Shown piece after piece: positions 37,696 through 50,034 of a DNA stretch of 64,000 bases (the first letter of the stretch is position 1; each line of letters opens with the position of its first letter). Below the pieces are notes generated by a model. The model made no database searches. It saw nothing but the letters and a program-made list of their open reading frames with translations, and was not told the DNA's origin. Position numbers and translations under genes: made by a program. The stretch lies in contig OX637627.1 of the NCBI GenBank assembly GCA_951802195.1, forward strand, positions 558,001 through 622,000, written 5' to 3'. The stretch is from Tausonia pullulans (taxonomy: Eukaryota > Basidiomycota > Tremellomycetes > Cystofilobasidiales > Mrakiaceae).

Positions 37696-39670
37696 TCAGT
37701 CACCACCGGCAAAGAAGACGCATGCCGATCGACCCACCATCTCCCGCCAGGGTCCTTGTCCTCCGGAAGAGGGCGCAAACTCAGTCTTTGGCCGCATTCC
37801 GAACGTGAGGATCGACCTTCGGGGGTTCTTGACGTCAAGCCCTCCTCCGCCAGACTCGTTGTCTCCGCGGCGGCGGCGGCGCTCTCTGTAACAGGAAGGA
37901 GTTCAACCTTCAATCGCTGAGAAAGGAGCGGTGAGCGAGAGAGCTATGAGCTAGAACTCACTTGTACCATGGGAGACCTTTCCAAATTCCGACCCCGATG
38001 AGCGCGACGAGAACGAGAACACCAATCTGTTGCCCCATAATCCTCATCATGGTCAGTAGGTCTTTTCACTGCATGAACAAGCGCGCAAGTGAGCTAAACA
38101 GCCCAGGCCGTTGAACTCACCACGATCCCTGCCTCGGCTCCCCCACTGAGTCCCTCGCCGGTCCGCTTGGTGCTGTAGCTCTTCGCAGCCGTCGCATTCT
38201 TCTCCGCCACCGCATAGCTCCACCGATAGTCCCCGAATGGATCAGCTTGGCCTGAAGAGGCCGTTGGCGCCAAATATGCGTATGGTGGGAACTTCGAGAG
38301 CTCGCCGATCTTACTGGCGATCTTTTCTGGAAGGGAACCGTTCGTGATTGGAAGAGCCGACTTCGTCTTCGAGCAGGAGCCTGGGGGGGGGGGGGGGGTG
38401 CGAGTGCAGCAAGCAGCGTGGTCAGATAGTTGCTCACGGGATCGAGCCTGTGGATTACCCACCAAGCCAGGATTTATACGACTGTTGCGTGGCCGTCACT
38501 GGCTCGGTACCTTGCTGGCACGACTTGCAAGCCGAGAAGAGAGCGTAGGAAACCTGACATGTAAATCACGGCAGGGTTTGGCTCAGTCGAAGAAATCTCT
38601 GGCTTTCTCCCCACAGATGTGGATGTTCGGCGGCACTCCGGGAAAGCGGTGAGCGACAGGCCATGAGTCGTCCGCGTGATCACTCAGCAGCGGAGAATCC
38701 CAGCCGGCCGAATGGACGGCGACTTGAAACGACATGGCGGGCATCTAAGAGAGAGAGGGCTTACAGAGTTGCAGCAGCAGTAGTCGCTGCGATTGCGAAA
38801 GGGAGTCAGCTCATGTCGAGATCCATCACCGCAACGTATATACCCGGTCTCAGGTGGCGACTTTTGCGGTCGTCCTTCAGACATGAGCGGAAGAGAGAAG
38901 CACTCACGAAGTGTCTTTGTCCGGCTGCGAGGAAGGAACGGGTGGCGGAGGAGACGGGTCAGAGATGGCCAAGACGCATGGCATTTGTGGGGGTGGTCAA
39001 GACGAGGGACCAGGGACAGGAGCGGAGGCGGCAAGGTCCGAAACAGTCGGTGTCGCGTGGGAGGGGGGGAGAAGGCAGTTTGCGTGCCGGAAACGGGAAG
39101 AAGACGAGGATAGAAGAATGATCACTTGAGAAGTGGAATAATCACGGTTCATTCTTGTAGATCATGAATGCCCTAGCTGACAACTCGAAGGCCAGAGATG
39201 GGGGAGAGAGAGGACGCAGAGAGACAGGAGGAGCGTGCAAGCTCGACAGTTGTATCCGTCATCGACGATACAGGCCTCCGTCCCTTGCAACATCGCCAGC
39301 ACCTCCATCCATCGCAAGACGCACCTGGCAGTAGTAGGTGAACGAGACCGTCGGGCTGCCTTGGATGGTGAACATCCGGAACGAGTCTTCGCAGGTCCGA
39401 TAAAGACTCTCAAAGAGCTCGCCTGCAGCAGGTTCGGAGTGTAGCCCGGAGCGTGTTGAGCGACGCGGTCAGCCAACTGCGCATGACCTCAGCTTCGAGC
39501 TATCGCTCGAGACCAGACGAGAGAGAGACGAAGGATGAACAGGGAGTGCGTCCATGTGAGTTGTAAAAGACATTGGTCGAGCTGGAGGCGCATGAGACAT
39601 TGCGCGCGTTGACGATCGTCGCTCGTGCAAGCAGCGCGATGACCGGCAAGACTTGGAAGTAGATCGACAT
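37696..39670 (-). CDS. Cys-rich single-pass membrane protein
   Basis: Function unknown; a type I membrane protein layout. Eight exons fit in phase (39670-39541, 39422-39325, 38924-38908, 38786-38765, 38553-38463, 38380-38121, 38026-37962, 37885-37696), about 290 residues. There is a signal peptide (YFQVLPVIALLARATIVNA), a Cys-rich outer domain (NSHGRTPCELFESLYRTC, DYCCCNSVSYALFSACKSCQ, YKSWLGSC), one membrane helix (GVLVLVALIGVGIW) and a cytoplasmic tail starting KERRRRGDNE. This pattern resembles uncharacterised basidiomycete surface proteins with N-x2-G-x-x-P-C and SAC-x2-CQ motifs. The 400-base gap between exons 2 and 3 may hide one more exon (DDGYNCRAC near 39240 looks tempting). One intron contains a run of 16 C before its acceptor. 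Confidence 0.7.
38383..38398 (+). repeat. G16 homopolymer
   Basis: Sixteen consecutive G on the + strand. On the minus strand this is the C-only polypyrimidine tract directly before a CAG acceptor in the Cys-rich membrane protein gene. Such runs are unstable and prone to sequencing error. Confidence 0.9.
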
Positions 39671-40340
39671 GGCGGGTGCTGACCCAGGAGCGGATGGTTG
39701 CTGGCGAGGAGCGATGAGGATGGACGCGGACGGTGGAAGAAAGAGAGATGTTGGTTGGAGGCCAGCGGGGAGAGGGGAGGGGGCGGACACTTGGTCTCAG
39801 CGAAGGCTGGTCCGAGATGCGAGCGACTGGCGGGTCCAGGAGAGACACAGACGGGCAGAGGAGCACGGTGGCGTTCACGTTCAGTCGCTCTCACGCTTCT
39901 GTTCTTCTTTCGGTCCGCCTCTGAGATCAGCACAGACCCGCGATGTCCAGCAGTCACCCTCAGGTCTCTCATGCGTGAGCCCTAGGAGAAACAAGGCACC
40001 TCACTTCCTCACCCAACACTGAGCCATGCCACCGAGAGAGCATTCAATGGGTGGTCCGACCCGAGCGAAAGCGCGCGCGGCGCCTTCAGTCGGCGTCGCT
40101 TGCGGCAACAAACAACCCTTGCCTCGAGCGTTCCATGACATTCACGACCACCTTGAGCAGGGTTGCTCGCCTCGGGAAACCCTCTCGAGACCCTCGCTCC
40201 CGGAGAGCGGGCTGCAGATGCCAGGTCGAAAGGAACATCGACTGGGCCTAAGCGTGGCGAGCGGACTGCAGACCGGCCAACCGGGACGACGCGCGCTGGC
40301 TTGCTTCGACCAACCAACCATCAGCATCGCTCCCTTCAGT
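39671..40340. promoter_or_regulatory. Divergent promoter region
   Basis: Holds promoters of the Cys-rich and the three-helix membrane protein genes. No gene is supported and no known operator is seen. Confidence 0.45.
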
Positions 40341-41173
40341 ATGGCCTCCCAATCCGCCCTCCCGCTCGGCTCATCAGCTCCGGAGCCGTACCTCGTGACG
40401 GCAATGAAGAATGTCAAGTATCTCATGTACGTCCCGCTCGCACAGGCCAGATGTCGCTCTTAGATCTGGCCTGAACTCCCATGTGCCGCTTGTGCGACAG
40501 CCTTGGCGGCCTGGCTGCCCACCAGTCGAAGGTTCCAGCCCAACTCAAGGCCGCTCTCGCCGGACAGGCCCCCTCCCTTCTCTCTCTGTCAGTACCTCTC
40601 GTCTCGTCGCGTTGTTCCAGTGCTGTTTAACCGACCGAACGCCTGAAACTAGCCGGGCGCTTCAGCTCTCGCTCGTCGCCGGCTCTGTCACGACCCTCCT
40701 CTTCCTCTACCTCCTCTTTTACCTCCCTCGTGTTCGCGGCATCGTCCCCCAGGTGAGTTGTGTCTTCTTTCTGTGATTGCTCAACGGTGTTGCCGCTCCC
40801 TCAGACTGATCGCGTGTACTTCTGGCCCCAACTCACAGTACTCGTCCTGGCGGACCTCCCAGCCCCTCCCGACGGTCGTGCCCGTGTTGACGGTGACCAT
40901 TCTCGTCGGCTTTGTATCGCTTTGCTATGGGCTCCGTGAGGGAGAAGCCGGCTGGATCGGTGCTATTAGTGGATGTACGTTCGCTCCTGTCTTCTCGCCC
41001 ACCGCCGAGAGCGTGCGCGCGTCCAATTGACTTGGCCCTGATCCGTCTGTCCGTCTCTCCTGGCCCTCCTCTTTCCTTCAACAGCGATGGGCACCTTCGC
41101 CGCCACATTCGGACTCCTCGGTCTCGTCCCGACCCCCAAGCCTGCGGTAGCGCCTGCTCGCAAGCGCAACTGA
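40341..41173 (+). CDS. Small three-helix membrane protein
   Basis: Not recognised. Five exons (40341-40426, 40501-40587, 40653-40752, 40839-40974, 41085-41173) give 165 residues. After an N-terminal MASQSALPLGSSAPEPYLVTAMKNV comes a soluble stretch (HQSKVPAQLKAALAGQ), then three hydrophobic segments: SLVAGSVTTLLFLYLLFYLP, VVPVLTVTILVGFVSLCYGL and AISGSMGTFAATFGLLGLV. The end KPAVAPARKRN is basic, as in tails of ER or Golgi membrane proteins, but no strict KKxx signal is present. Phase is kept across all four short GT-AG introns, so the gene structure is well supported while the role is open. Confidence 0.75.
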
Positions 41174-41951
41174 GCAGAAAGCTTGGCTGGCCGCCTCGTC
41201 GGATGCGTTTCCAGGGCGGTTGGTGCGTCTAGGCGAACATTCAGGGGGAGCCTGGTTTTCGCATGGGCGGCACTCTCATCTCGTTGAGCAGACCAAGAAA
41301 TAAGACTATGGGATGGAACGTAATGCAACGGTTCGGAGGGAGGCTGCTCGAGAAGGGCGGCTGTAAGCGGGGTGGGGGGTTAAGCTGAAAGATCCCTCCG
41401 AGCCTTTGCTTCCGGAGTTTCCCCCTTTGATACAAGACTCGGCCTCATCGGGTGTGCTCGTTGTGTTATTATGTATATTGTCGTGCAAGGTCCATCTCGC
41501 TGCGCGAGACCAGGGTCTATGGGCGCGCGACCTGTCCCCTCCGTGCCTGATGCACGTCTTCAATTTCCGGCTTCCTGACGTTTCCTCGACCTGAACCCCT
41601 CTTTCGCTCATTGAAATGAGCCTTTTCTCCTCGCTCAAGTCTCGTTCGTCCTCGCCCTGACACTCTTTTCAAAGCGACTTGTGCAGCCCCTGCCGGTCGA
41701 AGTCTCACCTCTCGGCTTTGAAATCTTTGCCGCGTGACTTGTAAGTAAGTGAAAAGAGCCCCATGACGTTCTACCACTGAATCTTGCATTTGTCTGGGCA
41801 CACGTCGTCGGATGCCGCTTCCCGAAGGAATCGCGAGGAGGGTGCTGCGGAAGAATGACGTTCGTCCGCAAGCCTTTGTCCAGCGCATCATTGCCCCCAT
41901 CTCGCATTTCGCTCTCGACTTCCCCATCAACCACATCCCATCGCTTCAAAC
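41174..41951. other. Intergenic
   Basis: About 780 bases between co-directional genes with no supported gene; it should hold the promoter of the Gly/His-rich gene. Confidence 0.45.
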
Positions 41952-43244
41952 ATGTCCACAAAGTGAGTCCCTATAGCCCCGCCTCGCTCAGACGAGGTGA
42001 CATGCTCTCTTGTCCAGTCGAACTTCCCTTGCTGACATGCACACCACTGTCCTTCCCCCGACATCAGCATTAACAACTCCTCTACCGTACCGGCGGGCTC
42101 TACCGCCGCTCAGGGTGTCGCTCTCGGCCCTGCCGACACTTCTTTCAACTCGGGTTCGACCGGGGCACACTCGACCACCACCTCGACCACCACCGGCGGG
42201 TACTCTTCAACGGGAGGAACCACCGGCACTACGGGCAACTCTGGTCTCAACAACGAGGCTCGGACCGGCTCGTCGGCGTACGGCAGCGGCGGACTCTCCA
42301 ACACTGGGTCCACGACCACTGGCGGTTTCTCCAACACGGGCGCTGGCACTCACTCGCACTCGCACTCTCACGGCGCGGGCTCAGAGGGATCGCACGGGCA
42401 TGGGCACGGGCACGGGCTCTCTGGATCTGAAGTGAGTAGACTGACGACGTGACATGTCTTTTTATTCTTAAGCAATATCCAGCTGACAAGTCCTGCCTGT
42501 ATTCCAGCCTCAGCGTCGCACCGGCGGTTCGCACGGCCTCGCTGGATCTGAGGTGAGAGATCGCAATAGGGTCCACATCATTCTCGAGAGTCTTTCTCAT
42601 CAACTGACCTACCTACTCTTCCAACAAGCACGACCGCACTGGCGAGTCAGCCGCTCAAAGACATGGACATGACGCCTATTCCGGCGAGGCTGGTGGTCTC
42701 GTCAACCCCCACGATCGCAAGCTAGATGTTGAGACCCCCCGGACCACCACCCGCGACGGACCGGGACGAGACAGCGACCGCTTCCAGGATCAACCTGGGA
42801 GCGCCCACGCTTCGGACCACAGGACGAACACTAGGCCTCAGGACGTCGACACGGAGATTGGCGCCAAGTCTGGAGAGTGTGAGTGCTAGACAGCAGCGCG
42901 CCGTGTCTCGACTACTCGCTTCTCAGAAGCTCACCCTGCCTCCCTTGCAGATGCTGGAACTACTTATTCTACCAACGTTGGAAATACCTCCGTTTCTGGA
43001 GGTGAGGGAACGGGAGTGAACCGGCCTGTTGAAGGCGACCATCATGGAAACACAACGGGAGGAATGGGCAAGCGCGATGGAGAAGGTGATCACTGTATCT
43101 TTTTTTCTTTTCCTGAGCGTTTGGCTGACATGAAGTTTGGCACTTCCAGGCGCTATGGGAGGTGGAGGAGGCATCCTTGGAAAGGCGGCGGAAGCCCTCG
43201 GTCTGGGAAAAGGCAACGACAAGAAGCAAGGACAGCATCACTGA
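41952..43244 (+). CDS. Gly/Ser/Thr/His-rich hydrophilic protein
   Basis: Not assigned. Six exons (41952-41962, 42068-42431, 42508-42552, 42629-42878, 42951-43085, 43150-43244) give 299 residues. The first coding exon has only 11 nt (MSTN). The protein is almost wholly hydrophilic and disordered: Thr/Gly/Ser repeats (STTTGG, SNTG), a His cluster HSHSHSHGAGSEGSHGHGHGHG near residues 100-121, repeated GLAGSE or GLSGSE units ending exons 2 and 3, and a short amphipathic end MGGGGGILGKAAEALGLGKG. Such composition is typical of fungal hydrophilin or stress-induced proteins; the His cluster could bind Ni or Zn. Both are inferences from composition only. It converges on ORC1 with a 124-bp gap. Confidence 0.75.
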
Positions 43245-43368
43245 GGACCATCTTGACCTTGTCCAGAGTATTAAAATTGGTAGTGCTTTTGTGACCATGA
43301 ATTTTTGTCTGTATCCTCTGAGATCCTCATATATTAGATTCCAGCTTTTCACTCCTCTGGGGAGTAGC

Positions 43369-46300
43369 TTACTCAAACATTCCCCTCCACCTCTCCCCTC
43401 CGATCTCGCCTCGCAAATCCCGCAGCACCCTCCCAACTTCGCCCTCCTCGACGCCGCTCCCAAGCGCGACCTTGCGGTCATCCCCGATGACAGTCGCCCC
43501 CGCTCCCGAAGCAGCGCCGACACCGGAGGGCCCACTTACGCTCAGAGCGTACGAGGCGGTGAGCGAGCCGAGGATCGCGAGGTATTCGGAGGGAAGGAGC
43601 CTCGTTTGAGAAGAGGGCTCGAGGGTGAGTGAGGAGAGAAGAAGGGCGTGGTCATTCTTGATCTTTACCGAGTGAAACCATGCTTCAAGTCAGATGGATG
43701 GAGCCAAGGGAAAAGCAAGTGGAGAGGGCGACGATGTAACGACGCACCTTGCCCCACTCGCACTCCCCAATGCCAGACTTGCGCACTAAGCGGACGACGG
43801 CGGCGAGCAGAACTTTCTCGTAGAACGAGCAATTGCGAATGAACTGAGCCGTCGGATTCTTGGACATCTCGACGAGGACTGCGAGGATCTGCTTCGTCTT
43901 GACGGGCGAGGGCTGTACGCCTCCAGTGGCAGATTGAATGGCAACTTCCACGGCGCGTCTGAGAGTTGTGGAAGAATCAGTAGGAAGCCTTCACACATAG
44001 GGACAGAAAAGAGGCAAAACACTCACCGGCAGACGTCGAGCATCCGCCGCGCATCGCCCGTGACTCCCGTCGTCCTCGCAGCTGCAAGCATCAGTGCCTC
44101 GCGCTCGATCACAAGATGTTCCCCAGGTGAGACGATCACCGCCCGGCTAGGATCCGGGTTGGGATGAGGGATGAGCCGGGACTGGGCAATCTCAACTAGC
44201 TCGTCTTTGGTGTAGGCCGGGAAATTGATGCGTTCCATGCCTGTGGGAGCAAGGACCATTAGAGGGTGTCGCTATAGACTGTAGGGAGAAACTACCCACC
44301 CATGCGTGATTTGACTCGTCCCGCAAGCTTCTCAGGCATGTCCATCGTGTTGGCGACAGCGATGACGATGAGCTGCGAGCCTGGGAGCGTCGGCCAATTG
44401 AAGAAGTTGTAAACGACGTCCTGCTTCGCCGTGAAGAGTTGGTCGAGCTCGTCCATGAGGACGACACTGCGGGTTGTGCAGCTTCGGGTCAGCTGCTCAC
44501 ATCAAGGGAGAGAACAACCACACCGCACTCACTAGGTGCATCTCCGAGGTCCGCCGAGACCAGTCGCGCCGCGAGGCGAGAAGTGACCCTCGAGCCCTCG
44601 AAGAGCGGCCTTCGTAGAGACCTTCCTTGCTCCAGGTGCGGAGGCCCCAACGGCTTGACCGGTGTCCTCGTCCTCCACCCCGGCTCCACCTCCGTCAGCG
44701 CCGCCGCAGATGGCCTCCCAGAGGGCGACATAGGCGTGACCCGGGTCAGGAATCTTCAAGCCGTTAATCTCGACGTATTCGAATGGAGGAAGCTCCTAAT
44801 TTGAGGACACATGAGGACACATGATAAGCATCTAGATTTCGTTGATCAAAGAAAGGAAGAAGACCACAAACCATGTCCCTCGCCTTCTGGCGGAGCTCAG
44901 AGACAACGGCGTGAACCGTAGCTGTCTTGCCAGTTCCCGGCTGGCCCGAGATGTCTATCAAGGAAAAAAGTTGGTCGTCAATTTCGGGCTGGATGCGACG
45001 TGAAAGTCATGTGAACGCACAGACGCAGCCGCCGCCTCCACCCTCAATGACACCCTCGATCTTGACGAGCACATCCGCGTACTGCTCCTCACGACAGGGG
45101 AGAGTGTCTGGAGTAGCACCGACGTGCAAAAGATGTAGTGCACGAAGGTATGGATCCTGCGGCAACGGCTGTGTCGACGAAGACAATAATAATTCAGCGT
45201 CAACAAGCACGTTTTGAGGAAAGACGCATCTGTCAGAGCCAGAAGAACGCACAGCTTCAGGCAGGTCCTGCATCGGTCTCGCCTTGGGCGCCTTGAGCCG
45301 CTTGACAGTCGCCTTGACCTTGCGGTATTGCGCTGCCTTTATCTTCTCTGCCCTACGCTCTGCAGCCGAGAGTCGACCTCCCGCACGGCCTTGCCCATAG
45401 GTCTTCTTGGAGGTTGACGCAGCGGCAGCGCGTTTGCGCTTGAGTCCACCTCCAGCAGTAGTCGCAGGAAGCTCACCGATGTCGTCGTCCGATGATACAC
45501 CTGAAGAAGATGACGTATCGTCTTCATCCGAGGAGAACGGTTCGGCCTCGGAACCAGAGTCCTCGTCTGACGAAGGCGCCAGGGCGGGGCTCAGGGAGCG
45601 GGAACCGCTGCGAAGGCGCTTGTTGGGCGTCGGCTTGGGCACCGCCCCAGGAGCCTTCTTCTGCCTCTTGGGTTTACCAGCGGCCTCCAAAAGCAAGTGA
45701 GAGTCAGATGATAGAGCTTAGTCCTCAGAAACCGAAAGGGCACACCTTGGCAAGTGAGTTCCTCCCTTTCACAACCTTAGGCCGCTTCGGTCGCCACTTC
45801 TCCAGATCGCCCGACTCAGACTCGGCCTTCAGCACCTCCTCCAGCCACCCCGTCCAGCCACCCTCGCCAAACTCCCATACGAGCCCCTTGATAGAGTCGC
45901 ACACGCCCGCACACCAGTACTCGCGTGCAACGACAAGTCTTCCGTGCTGGAACGCACCAAGGCCGCGGGACTCATCGATCTTGATCTCAGTCTCGTCGTC
46001 CGAGTCGCTCTCAACGTACTCCCATCCGCGAGGCTTCTTCTTCCGCTTGGAAGTCGCAGACATCCCTGCTTCCTTGTCCTCATCGTCGCTTTTGACGGGC
46101 TTGGCCGGCGGGGAGGAGAGCACGGAGGAGGGGGAGAGGATGAGAGAGGTGAGGAAGGGGGGCGAAAACTCGGAGAGTGGGTCGAGCGAGGATGTGTAGA
46201 ACAGCTTAAGCTGGATGCGGAGGGAAGCGATGTTCAGCCAAGACGGAGCGCATTCTCCGCGCGCACACAGCGACCATTACTCACCGGGTCGTTGAGCCCG

Positions 46301-46779
46301 CCGACGCGATCCTGCATCACCCTCGGGAGCTCCTTGATGCGTTGAAACCACTTAACGCGAACATACATGCCCTCACTCTCCAGAGCCACATCCTCATCCT
46401 CATCATCTTCCCCCTCGGCCTTTTCCGTTTCGTCGTCTTCCTTCTCCGGGGGAGGTAGCCGCTCCCACATCTCGATGATCACGCCCACGGCGGGGAGCAC
46501 CCCGCCCGCTCCACCGCGCAGGACAGAGACGAGGACAACGTCTCCAACGCGGTACACTTGCCGCTGGGGGAGGGAGCCGCCTTTCTTCTTGTTAGGCTGG
46601 ATAGTCCGGACGAAGGAAGAGTAGGAAAGCTTGGTTGTCGAGTTACTGGAGGAAGGGAGGGCATCGGACGACCATACGTCCGGGTGTTGCTGGCCAAGCG
46701 CTGGGGAGGAGGGACGCGTCGAGGGAGACGGGAGCGGGAGGTGACGTGGCGCCGTGCGGCGGCGAGGGGTGAAAGACAT
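43369..46779 (-). CDS. ORC1: Origin recognition complex subunit 1
   Basis: AAA+ ATPase of the origin recognition complex; marks replication origins and helps load MCM2-7. About nine exons; the first three (46779-46285, 46210-45746, 45684-45253) cover a BAH domain (residues 50-320: VYRVGDVVLV, YVRVKWFQR, REYWCAGVCDSIKG) and an acidic/basic linker. The AAA+ core has Walker A ISGQPGTGKTATVHAV, ELPPFEYVEINGLKIPDPG, Walker B VVLMDELDQLF and TGDARRMLDVCRRAVEV. The C-terminus is a winged helix ending GERWRGMFE. The exon 4 start near 45168 and the exon 3 acceptor (GAG at 45685-45687) are the least certain boundaries. A Gly/Ala-rich insert follows the ISM-like region (GGADGGGAGVEDEDTG). Total length is about 850 residues. 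Confidence 0.95.
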
Positions 46780-47688
46780 TTAGGACCCTCGATTTATTGA
46801 AGGTTACGAGAGCTTCAGACCACGAAGCGATGGGCGGTGAACTGAGAAGAGAGTCGAGAATCAACCGTCCGCAAGAAAAAGCCGGCGCGTCGGGATGTGA
46901 CGCGTCAATGAGACGAGCGGAGTCTGGTGGCTAAGGAGACTGAACCCCCAAGCAGCACCGCGAATAGTCCAGGCTAGCCTGAGACTATCACCTTGAGTGA
47001 GAGATGAGCGATAAGACGTACTCACAAATGAGTTTGAGTAGCAGAGTAAGCGGAGAACGCGCGCGTTGGCTTAGGGCGAGAGGTTGGCCGACCTGGGGAA
47101 CTTGTGGACGAGGTTGAGCGAGTAACCTGAACCCACCGGGACAAAGATAGGCTGAGTTGGTCACACCAGAGAATTTGGAGGCGAGAGCGGGCGTGAATGT
47201 GCAGGTTAAGGGTGATTCCGTGAAACAAGCCCCTTCCTGCTCTCAAGTCAACGCGAAGGTGCTCATGGCCCAGACTCAACGCTTCTCTTAACATCGGACA
47301 CGACAGCGCTCATAAATAGGTTGACGTCTTGTATAATTGACGATGACAACATACCTCGCGTCTCACAGCATGATCCAGCGCAGTGACATCGGTTACCTTG
47401 ACAACAGAGCGACGGTGACGTCCGGCTGGCGCTGCAGACAAGGCCAGCTTCCATGAGCTCTGCTCGACGTCCATTCCCCTTTACCTGACCGCTACAATTT
47501 GTGGCAGCAACCGTTTTCCTTGCGACAGCCTCCATTCCTGACTGTCGGCATATCGTTGTGCAGAGAGTCGCTTCTGTCTCCGCTCCCCCGCGCTTCCATC
47601 CACCCAACGCCTCCCTTTCTCCAGTCGGCGCTGTCAACGTCTACGTCCTTGGGTTCCTTCTTTTCCACCTTCACCTTCGCCCGTCAAC
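46780..47688. promoter_or_regulatory. Divergent region, ORC1/F-box gene
   Basis: About 910 bases between divergent start codons; promoters of both genes. GACGCGTCAATGAGACGAG near 46898-46916 carries an ACGCGT-like core (MluI cell-cycle box in budding yeast is ACGCGT), 119 bases before the ORC1 start. Function is inferred only. Confidence 0.45.
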
Positions 47689-49918
47689 ATGGCCATGCCT
47701 GGGGCATATGATTCACCAAATTCATCGTCACCGAGCTTGCCCTCGGCGACTGTCCCGCCGATCGAGCAGACTGAGGGCGTCGTCGTTGTCCAGGAGGAGC
47801 TGCCAACGCTGCCTTTGATGAGCCTCCCACCCGAACTGTTGATCAAGGTAAGCTGATGCCTCCAAATACTCTTTTTAAGGGCTGAGTTGACACTTCTCCT
47901 CGAAATCTAGGTCCTGCATTATCTTCCGGCCAAGACGCTCCTCGCCGTCCGGGCTGTCTCGCGGACACTCGCGGACTTCATTGCTGAGAACCCTCGGCTC
48001 CAGCTGGCCATTCTCTGCAACAAACACGGCCTTCTCCCGACCGAAGGTGCACATGTTGCGCAAGTCCCGGCAGCCATGATGCTAGAGAGGCTCCAGCAGT
48101 GGGAGGATCGGTGGGAGCGTCGCCAGGGCAAGGAGCACCGGATCGAGGTCAAGGGTGAGAAGTGAGTGCGCACTCAGCAGACTTGGCCATCATTTTCCAA
48201 GCTAATTCTCGACTGATGCCTTCTCCAGCTCCATATATGAGCTACAGAACGGCATCTTCATCCGTGGCACGCATTTCGTGTCAACTAGTCATCAAGAGAG
48301 CTTCCCGCCGATTTTTGGACGCCCGACGGATCTTGAGATCTTCCCACTACCGACACCTGATGCCCCTACTCCCAAACCTCACACGATCCAACCGGCCCTC
48401 GGCCCTTATCTCGATCTGACGCTCGACCCAAGCCAGGATCTCATCGTGCTCGCCGTCCGAGCGCCTCTCAGCGCCCAACGGACGTCGCATTCGTACGAGA
48501 TCCACCTCCTCAACATGGACGGCCAGAGGCGTCCGGATGTCCCTCAGAAGCCGATCCATCTCGATTGCCGGTCCACAGGCTTCGTTTCTGGCCTTCATCC
48601 GGGTGCCAATATGCCTGGACGGATGCTCCTCCAGGTACTCGGCGAGACGCTCGCGATCATTGTATTCGACACGGATGAGAACGAGATGGACAGCATTCAC
48701 TGCTACAACTGGCGAACAGGCACGCTTCTCTCAGTGCGTTATGGCAAATTTGTGTGCCGCGACTGGCTTCTTTGTGCTGAGGCTGTACTTCAATTTACGC
48801 CTTCCGTTGCAGACAAGCCGGGTATTGGATTCCTTCTGTCACCCATCCTTCGCGCTCCTCACGCCAAGATCATACCTCCTCACCTCCTTCTCCCTCTCCG
48901 CCTTGGCGCCTGTGATGCACCTGTTCGCCATCCCGGCCCCCACCCCTCTGTCCTTCGGCCCATCGCCCGCCCCGGTCCAAGTCTTCGCTCGCCCACCGGT
49001 AGAGATCGCCCGCTATCACATGGCGCCTCTTCGGGTTGACTCTCTCGACAACGCGCACATTGCATTCGATCTCAGGCCTGACCCGCCCTCGTCCATCTGC
49101 GATCGTATTTACGGGCGGCGCCTCGGTGCTGGAGCAGAAGAGCTCTCGGAGGATACCCAGCTAGAGGACGGCGAGATTCGGTATTTTGCGACGAACCCAG
49201 ATCGAGGCATTATTGAGGTAGACCTTGTTGTGGGTACTCGGGCCTTCGAGGTCGTCTTTCTCCGGGAAATGCTGGTAGACCGCGTCCGGGAATGGGAGAC
49301 CCAGGACGGGCCGGCCAAGTGGGCCCTCGTCTCCCTTCTGTGGGAGGATTGGGGCGAGGAGAACTGCCGGATCTCGGAGGCGGAGGCTGATGGAGGAGGC
49401 CGACAATGGGTACGTTTCCCCTTCCTTCGGCAACTTTTAGCCGCAGCACGGTTAACATGACCCTCTTCGTCCCCGCTCCCGACGGCAGGTCACCTACGTC
49501 CACGGCTATCGATCCATCTCGATGCGCGCTAATGAGGCCGAGCTCACTGGAGGCTTTCCCATCATCCGCGACTGGAACCCGTATCGGCTGCAGGCACTCG
49601 GAAAGTCCGGGACGGACCTCACACTTCCCAACGGCGTCATGCGCGCGGTTCGTGAGCCAACGACCGTCCTGGCCGGCAGGACGTTCCAGGAAGATGTTAC
49701 GACGCGTTTGCCATACCGGCAGGGTGTCGTTCGCACTCCGGTGGGCAACACATGCCATGGAGTAATGCTCGATCAGGATCACATCATCCTTACGGGACGG
49801 CTGCCGGATTTAGTGAGTGCTGGCGTTTGCAACCGCATTTATGTGCCATCTTGCTGATTTGGCCTCTCTCCTCCCACATTTCCAGTCTGGGTGGCAGTTT
49901 GACGTGACCGCAATGTAA
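47689..49918 (+). CDS. F-box protein
   Basis: Likely substrate adaptor of an SCF ubiquitin ligase. Six exons (47689-47847, 47911-48161, 48229-48733, 48813-49409, 49489-49812, 49886-49918) give 622 residues. The F-box lies at about residues 40-85: LPTLPLMSLPPELLIKVLHYLPAKTLLAVRAVSRTLADFI, the typical N-terminal Pro-Leu helix start. The remaining 530 residues have beta-rich stretches (YLDLTLDPSQDLIVLAVR, GRMLLQVLGETLAIIVFD, APVMHLFAIPAPTPLSFG) that could form a propeller, as in many basidiomycete F-box proteins with no named family. No LRR or classical WD repeats are visible. It converges on the RRM gene, leaving 116 bp. Confidence 0.85.
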
Positions 49919-50034
49919 TGCTTGTCCTGGTGCTTTTGATCATCAAGAAAGAGAAATCACAGAGGCGCACATACAGGATACATCGGGCCATTGACGCCCG
50001 CCCAACTCAATCCAAGCCAGCCCCAGCCGACTAT

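Noticed and set aside
44804-44823. Short tandem repeat GAGGACACAT x2 in an ORC1 intron
   Set aside because: Only two 10-bp copies; too small to suggest function.
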